Assembly: GCA_001897035.1 (NCBI GenBank) | Contig: MKRS01000706.1 | Location: 1 to 5,367, forward strand | DNA from: Bacteroidales bacterium 45-6 | GTDB lineage: Bacteria > Bacteroidota > Bacteroidia > Bacteroidales > Dysgonomonadaceae | Direction: 5' to 3' | Length of the DNA: 5,367 nt | Part shown: positions 1-4,492 of the stretch, one piece after another | Position numbering within the stretch: position 1 is the stretch's first letter | Layout: every line of letters starts with the position of its first letter | Program-made: the position numbers and the translations under genes | Notes under the pieces: model-generated | The model's input: only the letters and a program-made list of their open reading frames with translations | What the model was told of the DNA's origin: nothing | Databases searched by the model: none

Positions 1-620
1 ATGAATATGCTGTATTTGGCTTTTTCGAGATGGTATTTTTCAGCCAGGGTGATGCCTTCATGGAAGTAGGATATCGCCTGAAGCTTGTTCTCTGTGATGT
101 CAAAATTTGATCCGATCAGGTTGAGCAGCCTACACGCCTGCTCATTGTCTTTGCTGGCCTCGGCGATCTCTAAAGATTCGAACAATAGTTGCTGGGACGT
201 CTGGTAATCGGCTTGAGATTGTTTCACTAATCCTGCATTTTCCAAGGCTTCCGCAAGGAGCTTAGGCTTGTTGTAGTGCCTTAGGATGGCGATGGCTTCG
301 CTTAAATGTTTCTCGGCGATAATCATCTTTACGTCCGACCTGTTGATGTTTCCCAGTTGTGTCAGCGATCGGGCGATCAGAATCGAATCGTTCGTTTTTG
401 AAGCCCATTCGTGAATTTTCAATAGGGCTGAATACGCTGAATCAAGTTTGTATTCGGTTGTCAAGGCATCAGCCTTTTTCATCAACCGGTCAAACTTGGC
501 TGCATCCTCGGGCGTTGTCTCCGAGGTGTGTTTCTTGATCCGGCTGCAGGATGCGAATGTTATCAGGCAAACTGCAATTAGCGAAAAGTGTCTGCCAGAA
601 AATGCTGTTTTGGAGTTCAT
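1..620 (-). CDS. TPR-like repeat lipoprotein, N-terminal part (cut by left window edge)
   Basis: Reading the minus strand from ATG at 620-618 gives 206 codons with no stop before the left edge, so the C-terminus is missing. The in-frame stop at 647-645 lies just upstream, which makes this ATG the first possible start. Residues 1-25 form a lipoprotein signal: basic/polar start, hydrophobic stretch (LIAVCLITF), then a lipobox FASC with Cys25 as the lipidated residue. The residues after Cys25 (SRIKK) are basic, unlike the acidic surface-export signal known in some Bacteroidota, so a periplasm-facing anchor is more likely (inference). From about residue 40 the chain is helical, with three units of about 40 residues (roughly 83-119, 121-160, 161-200) showing the small/large spacing of TPRs (ARSLTQLGNI; LLNLIGSNF...AISYFHEGITLAEKY). 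In Bacteroidota such N-termini often precede a membrane helix and a histidine kinase or LuxR-type output domain, but none is visible here. Function unknown. Confidence 0.85.
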   Translation of the reverse strand, partial: MNSKTAFSGRHFSLIAVCLITFASCSRIKKHTSETTPEDAAKFDRLMKKADALTTEYKLDSAYSALLKIHEWASKTNDSILIARSLTQLGNINRSDVKMIIAEKHLSEAIAILRHYNKPKLLAEALENAGLVKQSQADYQTSQQLLFESLEIAEASKDNEQACRLLNLIGSNFDITENKLQAISYFHEGITLAEKYHLEKAKYSIF

Positions 621-726
621 GTTATGGCGTTTCAGGGGTGACGATCATATAAAAAGTTTAGGTCGGAAATTGAATCCCGATCTCTTAGAATTTATCTGGT
701 AAATTGTTCACACTGCTTTTGTCTGG

Positions 727-778
727 AGCATGGTTGCCTTTCCGAAGACGGCAATTCTTTGCTTCTGCAAGCCATGCT
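727..778. other. Bistable structured element, possible cis-acting RNA or complex operator
   Basis: Outer arms AGCATGG (727-733) and CCATGCT (772-778) are perfectly complementary. Inside, fold A pairs TTGCC (734-738) with GGCAA (750-754) and TTGC (759-762) with GCAA (767-770), giving a compact three-way junction whose helices abut. Fold B extends the outer stem by pairing TTGC (734-737) with GCAA (767-770) across one bulged G (771), giving 11 base pairs, and then closes GCAA (751-754) on TTGC (759-762) with a TTCT tetraloop. The two folds exclude each other. There is no T-tract on either side, so it is not an intrinsic terminator. It lies 106 bp upstream of the lipoprotein start, within its leader if transcription begins near 945. 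I matched it to no known riboswitch family by eye; strand and function are unknown. Confidence 0.4.
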
Positions 779-835
779 TAGTTTCTGAGAAAACAATCCG
801 TGTTGATTTTCCATTCCACGGGGTTCAGGCTTTAT

Positions 836-862
836 CTTGACAATAGGCTATTCTTTGTCAAG
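836..862. repeat. Operator-like inverted repeat with 8-bp arms
   Basis: CTTGACAA (836-843) is the exact reverse complement of TTGTCAAG (855-862), separated by 11 bp, so the half-site centres are about 19 bp or nearly two helical turns apart, as expected for a dimeric regulator. A second, smaller palindrome, AATAG-G-CTATT (842-852), is nested off-centre. The element is 215 bp upstream of the lipoprotein start and 264 bp past the operon stop. It also carries TTGACA on both strands, but no good -10 element follows at the right distance, so I favour a protein-binding site or RNA hairpin over a sigma-70 promoter. No T-tract follows it on the minus strand. Confidence 0.45.
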
Positions 863-952
863 GAAAAAGGGCTTACGCTTGTTTAAATGCAATTTTGGTT
901 GACTGTTGCGTTGATATTGTGTTTTTGAACACTACATTACTCTTTCTTTTTG

Positions 953-960
953 CAAATTTA
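953..960 (-). promoter_or_regulatory. Bacteroides-type -7 element TAAATTTG, candidate promoter for the lipoprotein gene
   Basis: On the minus strand this reads TAAATTTG, an exact match to TAnnTTTG, the -7 element known for the Bacteroidota primary sigma factor. I found no other exact match on the minus strand between here and the lipoprotein start. No TTTG is present at the expected -33 distance (the sequence there is TGCTTCC), which weakens the call. Transcription would start near 945 and leave a leader of about 325 nt. The box directly follows a minus-strand T7 tract, fitting a terminator-then-promoter layout. Confidence 0.35.
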
Positions 961-963
961 TAG

Positions 964-993
964 AAAAAAATGATACGCGGAAGCAGATGCGCA
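964..993 (-). terminator. Weak candidate terminator: short stem plus T7
   Basis: On the minus strand TGCGC (993-989) can pair with GCGTA (978-974) through five pairs including one G-U, with a 10-nt loop, followed after three bases by seven T (970-964). The stem is short and the loop long, so the call rests mainly on the T-run and on its place between the operon and the next promoter-like box. An alternative stem uses AAGCA/TGCTT (1005-1001 with 985-981). Confidence 0.25.
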
Positions 994-1035
994 GCCAATT
1001 TGCTTGTTTGTGTGTGATGTTTTTTTCCAGGCGGG

Positions 1036-1062
1036 AAAGGCGGGAAGCCTTTTTCCTTTTTT
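1036..1062 (+). terminator. Plus-strand-oriented terminator-like hairpin without an obvious gene
   Basis: AAAGGC (1036-1041), loop GGGAA, GCCTTT (1047-1052), then TTCCTTTTTT (1053-1062): a compact stem with a U-rich tail when read on the plus strand. Read on the minus strand the stem is followed by CCCGCC, so it would not end the operon. No plus-strand gene lies to its left within this window. It may guard the operon against antisense transcription, or end an unrecognised plus-strand RNA. Confidence 0.35.
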
Positions 1063-1070
1063 AAAGGAAG

Positions 1071-1114
1071 AACCGTGCCCGCGCAGGGCCCATAAGGATT
1101 CGTCGAACACGGTT
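1071..1114 (-). terminator. Candidate terminator hairpin after the operon
   Basis: On the minus strand AACCGTG (1114-1108) pairs with CACGGTT (1077-1071). The 30-nt loop holds a second GC-rich hairpin (GCCC-TGCGC-GGGC) sharing its last C with the outer arm. The stem is preceded by an A-run and followed by CTTCCTTT, a modest U-rich tail. It begins 12 bp beyond the stop of the last gene, where a terminator or 3'-end stabiliser is expected. On the plus strand the same stem is followed by T5, so it could also act against antisense transcripts. The large loop and interrupted T-tract lower confidence. Confidence 0.4.
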
Positions 1115-1125
1115 TTTGCTCGGAG

Positions 1126-2052
1126 TTATACTTTTGCGATCTTGAACATGATTGTGTTTTGGTGCACCAAAGGACGATGGTGAGAAAAGAAGATGGTGCC
1201 ATCGGTAGGTGAGCTGATTACGCTGCGAACGACTCCTGTGAAGGGGTCGAGTATCTTTGCCAACACGTCTCCCTCTTTGATGCTGTCTCCTGAGTGTTTT
1301 ATTTGATACAGTATCCCAGCCTCGTCTGAGGAAATAGTCACCAAATCCCGGTCTTTCATCACGAAGGAATGATGCCCCTCGTGCAGAGGCTTGTCGATGA
1401 TCTTCGTGTTCTTTAGGAAACGGAGGACGGCAGTCCACGCTTCCTTGGCTATTTCCTTGTCGATGGTGTCGGTGTGGCCGGCGTATAGAGAAAAGGCGTC
1501 GGTTTCGAAAATCTGCCAGTTGTAGTTCAGCACTCCTGTGTCAAATGACTTGGGCTTGCGTAGCAGCACGTAGGGCAGTCCGAATTTTTGGGCCAGCTTT
1601 TCGTTGTGGAAACCGGTTTCCATAATGCTCACATGAGGCACGAAGCTCCCCGGCATGTAGAAACTTGCCAGCTGGATGCCGTATTTGTATCCGCGGACGT
1701 CGTCGAAAATCACCGAAGCTATGCGTTGCGTGGTTTCTCCTTTGTCGTATCCTGGAAACATGCGGTTGATGTCTGTGTTGTCCATGGCCCAGAAGCGTTT
1801 GTCGATGTTCATCGAAAAGTGGTTTGCCGACGGGATCACGAGGATCTCATGCCCCGGATTTATTTTGCCTTGGCTTTCGAGTTCGATCAGGTTTTTCACA
1901 ATTTGCGAACAAATAAATTGCTGCTGCACTTCGTCCCCCCTCATGGCGCCGACAATTGCAACCGATTTTTCGCCTTCTCCAAAACGAAACCCACGGATTT
2001 TAAACTCGTCACGGTAGGGTGACTTCATTCGAAATAATATCTCTTGTCTCAT
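1126..2052 (-). CDS. AstE/AspA-family (M14-like) paralogue lacking metal ligands, probable pseudoenzyme
   Basis: 308 residues, with the fold signature of the succinylglutamate desuccinylase/aspartoacylase family but a degenerate active site. Retained: the substrate-loop motif DINRMFPG (94-101) and the C-terminal lipoyl/barrel-like domain (about 243-308: QIKHSGDSIKEGDVL, ILDPFTG, SSPTDG, HHRPLV). Lost relative to the neighbouring paralogue: GxHGDE becomes AMRGDE (Arg38 in place of the first zinc His; Glu41 kept), DIHAS becomes IQLAS (Leu128 in place of the second zinc His), and VVEMG becomes SLYAG (Tyr190 in place of the catalytic Glu). The reading frame is intact and the rest is well formed, so this is not a decayed gene. 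The start ATG overlaps the stop of the preceding gene (ATGA), suggesting coupled translation. It may be a partner, ligand-binding or regulatory subunit of the active paralogue (inference); His140, His149 and His193 leave an alternative metal site possible. No signal peptide, so cytoplasmic. Confidence 0.85.
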   Translation of the reverse strand: MRQEILFRMKSPYRDEFKIRGFRFGEGEKSVAIVGAMRGDEVQQQFICSQIVKNLIELESQGKINPGHEILVIPSANHFSMNIDKRFWAMDNTDINRMFPGYDKGETTQRIASVIFDDVRGYKYGIQLASFYMPGSFVPHVSIMETGFHNEKLAQKFGLPYVLLRKPKSFDTGVLNYNWQIFETDAFSLYAGHTDTIDKEIAKEAWTAVLRFLKNTKIIDKPLHEGHHSFVMKDRDLVTISSDEAGILYQIKHSGDSIKEGDVLAKILDPFTGVVRSVISSPTDGTIFFSHHRPLVHQNTIMFKIAKV

Positions 2053-2987
2053 GCCTTGGTTTTTTCTGAAAAGATACGTGCTATTAATGAACCTTCGTAC
2101 ACCACAGGGTAGGTTCGGAGTGTGAACAGGAGGCCGTCCACCGGCGATAGTACGTCTTGCAGCACTTTGCCTTCGAGCGGGTCAACGATCTGGCAGAGCA
2201 GTTCGCCTTTTCCCACCCAGTCAGAATGTTTCACTTGCGGAAGAATCACCCCCGAATAGTCTGCATTTAGGAAGCAGACTTCGCCTGAGGTGGATACGAT
2301 TGGGTTGGCTACCTTTTCTAAAGGTATGTTCTTTTTCAGCATCTTCATCTTGTGCATCATGTTGAAGATGCCGTCCACCAGTCGGTCGCCATATTCGCGG
2401 GTGATGCGCATCCCAATGCCCATTTCCACCACAATGGTGGGCGTTTTCAGAGAATTCAGCGTGTGCGCAAGGGTAGATTCAAGCACTGTGGCGGCATCGT
2501 GTATCCAAATGAAGTCAATATTCAGCAATTGGGCCCAAGGAATCAGCTTTTCCGATGTTTTCACATTGATCCTTGCCTGCGGCATTTCTCTCAGGAAAAT
2601 GTTGCTGGCGTGGATGTCGAGCACCATGTCGGCCCCTTTCAAGTCCTGGACGATGCGGTAAGCCGTGTTTTCTATCTGGTGGCCTTGGATTTCTCCTGGG
2701 AAGATGCGGTTCATGTCCAGGTCGAAAGTTGGGATTCCCCGGGTCACTGAATCCACTCCCAGCGGATTCAATGCCGGATACACGTCCACCGTGCCGTTTA
2801 GCGAGTCGATGTTTTCGCGCAAGCGGCGGATAAGTTCATAGCACACGTATTGGCCTTCCAGCTCGTCTCCATGTATCCCGGTCACGATGCAGATTCGTTT
2901 TTTCCCGTTCCCGTTTTGTAATGTTTGCTTTCGGATGAGCAGCTGTTCATCGATGGGCAGCCCGTCCGAAATAATCGTCTTAATCAT
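2049..2987 (-). CDS. Succinylglutamate desuccinylase/aspartoacylase-family zinc hydrolase
   Basis: 312 residues of the AstE/AspA branch of M14 zinc carboxypeptidases, which hydrolyse N-acyl amino acids or related amides. The zinc site is intact: GIHGDE gives His39 and Glu42, and DIHAS gives His126. The substrate loop DMNRIFPG (91-98) supplies the Asn-Arg pair that binds a carboxylate in characterised members, and VVEMG supplies the likely general base Glu188. Residues about 245-308 form the family's C-terminal lipoyl/barrel-like domain (VKHSDWVGKGELL, IVDPLEG, SPVDG, RTYPVVYEG) without a lysine in the lipoyl or biotin position. No signal peptide, so cytoplasmic. It starts 3 bp after the transglutaminase-like gene and overlaps the next paralogue by 4 bp. 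Its position in an ATP-grasp cluster, away from any arginine-catabolism genes, argues against a classic AstE role; the substrate is more likely an amide made by the cluster (inference). The exact substrate cannot be read from sequence. Confidence 0.92.
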   Translation of the reverse strand: MIKTIISDGLPIDEQLLIRKQTLQNGNGKKRICIVTGIHGDELEGQYVCYELIRRLRENIDSLNGTVDVYPALNPLGVDSVTRGIPTFDLDMNRIFPGEIQGHQIENTAYRIVQDLKGADMVLDIHASNIFLREMPQARINVKTSEKLIPWAQLLNIDFIWIHDAATVLESTLAHTLNSLKTPTIVVEMGIGMRITREYGDRLVDGIFNMMHKMKMLKKNIPLEKVANPIVSTSGEVCFLNADYSGVILPQVKHSDWVGKGELLCQIVDPLEGKVLQDVLSPVDGLLFTLRTYPVVYEGSLIARIFSEKTKA

Positions 2988-2990
2988 GTG

Positions 2991-3764
2991 TTATTTATGT
3001 TCTACTTTAACAATCACCTCTAAGTTTTGGAATGCAACGCCTCGAAAAACTCCTTTGTCTATGGCACAATCCCCATAGTCTCTACCTTGCGCGATTTTGA
3101 TGTAATTGATAGCTATTTTGACATTGTGTGTTGGGTCGTAGCCGTGCCAAGCTCCTTCTGCGTAATACTCCACCCATGCATGGCTGAATCCTTCGCCCTC
3201 GATGAATCCTGCGACATACCTTGCTGGAATATCGTTGAGGCGACACAAGGATATCATGATGTGGGCATAATCCTGGCAAACCCCTTTGCCGAGCGACAAA
3301 GCTTCTTCGGCGCTTGTGCCGATTCCCGTCACACCTCCTTCGTAGGTAATCAAGGTGTTTATTTTGTCGGAAATGATTTTTGCTTTTTCATGGTTGTCGA
3401 TGCTTTCCGTGAAGTTCAATTCCTGATTCATCTGAAGCAGTTTGTCGGAAGCCTTGGTGAACCTGGATGCAAACCGATAGATTGGGTTCAGCTCCTCGTG
3501 GATGATGTAGGGGTAAGTTTCCAGCACTCCATGCGACGAAAACTCAAAGGTGTTATGAAATTCGTCAACATAACCGGTGAGAATTTTATTTCCGAAAACG
3601 TCTTCGCTTTTATTTATTACTCCCCGGGGGAATATGTGATAGTGGCTCTCCAGGATACGTTGAGCTTCATTGTCGAAAGGAAGCAATCGCAATAGATAAC
3701 TGTGAGAACGGATTCTTTCAGAAAAAGTTATTTTGGCTTTGTAGATATATCTAAGTTTTGGCAT
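2991..3764 (-). CDS. Transglutaminase-like cysteine protein of the ATP-grasp/Alpha-E cluster
   Basis: 257 residues. Residues 1 to about 90 match the N-terminal beta domain of bacterial transglutaminase-like proteins (Bact_transglu_N); about 125-225 form the transglutaminase core. The catalytic triad is complete: Cys163 in GKGVCQDYAH, His195 in SHAWVEYY and Asp210 in GYDPTHN. The C-terminal GRDYGDCAIDKGVFRG is the characteristic tail of the COG1305 proteins that accompany CP-ATP-grasp and Alpha-E genes. Relatives of this fold act as peptidases, amidases or acyl transferases; by family and context a thiol peptidase or amidase acting on an amide formed by the ATP-grasp enzyme is plausible (inference). 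No signal peptide or membrane segment. ATG at 3764 starts 17 bp after the Alpha-E stop; a weak AGGA abuts the start, too close to be a standard ribosome site. It ends 3 bp before the zinc hydrolase. Confidence 0.92.
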   Translation of the reverse strand: MPKLRYIYKAKITFSERIRSHSYLLRLLPFDNEAQRILESHYHIFPRGVINKSEDVFGNKILTGYVDEFHNTFEFSSHGVLETYPYIIHEELNPIYRFASRFTKASDKLLQMNQELNFTESIDNHEKAKIISDKINTLITYEGGVTGIGTSAEEALSLGKGVCQDYAHIMISLCRLNDIPARYVAGFIEGEGFSHAWVEYYAEGAWHGYDPTHNVKIAINYIKIAQGRDYGDCAIDKGVFRGVAFQNLEVIVKVEHK

Positions 3765-3781
3765 TCCTGTTGTTTACATCT

Positions 3782-4468
3782 TTATGCACTGAAAATGGCA
3801 TTCAGGTAAGATAATGTTTTGACGTCCTTGTAACTGTCTGCGTACAACTGGCTTTCGTATGCTCTTAATTGTGCTTCATTGTACATTTCCAAATCGCAAT
3901 CAACGCACCCTTTAATCCTGTCCAGCAAGCCGATAATGCGATCGAGCGGATACTCAAACCGGATCAGGATGTCGGAACATTCGGCAAATTTACCAAAGAA
4001 AATTGTTTTTCGCACGTTGGCTGTGCAAATTCTTTCGTCGGCCGAACCCCAGAATGCCAGTATGCAGTCCGTGATGTATTGCAGGCTGCCCAGTCCTTTC
4101 GATTGTTCCTTGCTGTGCTTCATGTAGTTAATTGCCATCTGGATGTAGGACAAAGTCTCGCTTTTGATCTCTTCCCGGAGCAGGATGGCGTTGTCATTGA
4201 CGCTTTCGAGCATATTGATGACGGAATCTGGATTATTCAAGTCGTAAAGGTAGCTTTCAACGAAATGCGCCGGTGAGCTATATTTGTCCTCGATCCCCAT
4301 TTTGGTGCAGAACGCCTTGTAGGCTTCCCTGTCTTCGTCTATCATCAGGTCGTGGTGCCTGCGAAGCAAGTGAAGGGCCAGATACACCCGCTCGGCATAC
4401 CTACCCATCCAAAACAGGCGGTTAGCCTTTATTACCGATATTGCGTTGTTCGCTTTTTGTGAAACCAT
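3782..4468 (-). CDS. Short Alpha-E domain protein (COG2307)
   Basis: 228 residues, almost entirely helical, with no known enzymatic motif. The opening ANRLFWMGRYAERVYLALHL (15-34) is the family's signature first helix with the conserved Glu26-Arg27 ('ER') pair. The NPDSVINMLESVNDNAILLREEI block (79-101) matches the usual NPSSI...ARENAR..RE segment. The second signature, normally GRxLERAD, reads FFGKFAECSDIL (157-168): Glu163 is kept but the Arg is Cys164. Family members are usually about 310 residues, so this copy is roughly a quarter shorter, mainly after the second motif. The reading frame is intact and the end is not disturbed. Alpha-E proteins nearly always sit beside CP-ATP-grasp and transglutaminase-like genes and probably act with them; their biochemical role is unknown. 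ATG at 4468 starts 24 bp after the ATP-grasp stop. Confidence 0.9.
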   Translation of the reverse strand: MVSQKANNAISVIKANRLFWMGRYAERVYLALHLLRRHHDLMIDEDREAYKAFCTKMGIEDKYSSPAHFVESYLYDLNNPDSVINMLESVNDNAILLREEIKSETLSYIQMAINYMKHSKEQSKGLGSLQYITDCILAFWGSADERICTANVRKTIFFGKFAECSDILIRFEYPLDRIIGLLDRIKGCVDCDLEMYNEAQLRAYESQLYADSYKDVKTLSYLNAIFSA

Positions 4469-4492
4469 GCTATGCTAATCTTTAATTTGTTG

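Larger units (their letters stand above)
621..1125. other. 505-bp non-coding intergenic region rich in inverted repeats
   Basis: This lies between the stop of the last operon gene (1126) and the start of the TPR lipoprotein (620), both on the minus strand. I find no ORF with recognisable protein features: the longest plus-strand reading is a 36-codon ORF at 730-840, and minus-strand frames entering from the right are out-of-frame readings of the upstream gene. The region contains, from right to left, a hairpin at 1071-1114, a plus-oriented hairpin with T-tract at 1036-1062, two copies of a 9-bp direct repeat (GGCGGGAAA / GGCGGGAAG) at 1030-1047, a minus-strand T7 tract at 964-970, a TAnnTTTG box at 953-960, an inverted repeat at 836-862 and a bistable fold at 727-778. 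Roughly 621-726 holds nothing I can name; an A/T-rich stretch near 650-660 is too weak to call a promoter. Confidence 0.8.

Noticed and set aside
645..665. A/T-rich TATATGAT-like stretch as a promoter just upstream of the lipoprotein gene
   Set aside because: It does not match TAnnTTTG, and the upstream element is only a vague TTTC; not distinguishable from background.
448..702. Plus-strand 84-codon ORF at the left
   Set aside because: Antisense to the signal peptide and first helices of the lipoprotein, whose minus-strand frame is open across the whole 620 bases.
730..840. Plus-strand ATG ORF of 36 codons in the intergenic region
   Set aside because: Too short to support, no ribosome site or similarity seen, and it runs through the bistable element; chance is the simpler explanation.
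856..861. TTGACA on the minus strand as a sigma-70 -35 box
   Set aside because: The sequence 17 bp further on (AAGATA) is a poor -10, the motif is part of a palindrome, and this phylum normally uses TTTG/TAnnTTTG promoters.
1030..1047. Tandem 9-bp direct repeat (GGCGGGAAA / GGCGGGAAG) as a CRISPR or phage attachment remnant
   Set aside because: Only two imperfect copies without spacers or integrase context; it is part of the hairpin-rich terminator area.
873..1202. Minus-strand 109-codon ORF crossing the end of the operon
   Set aside because: It overlaps the last AstE/AspA gene out of frame, its composition is low-complexity and basic, and it shows no domain or start signal.
1061..1438. Minus-strand 125-codon ORF inside the last operon gene
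   Set aside because: It is an out-of-frame reading of a gene whose own frame has clear family motifs.
3027..3695. Long plus-strand ORF (222 codons) opposite the transglutaminase-like gene
   Set aside because: Antisense reading of a well-supported gene; no domain seen and no promoter in front.
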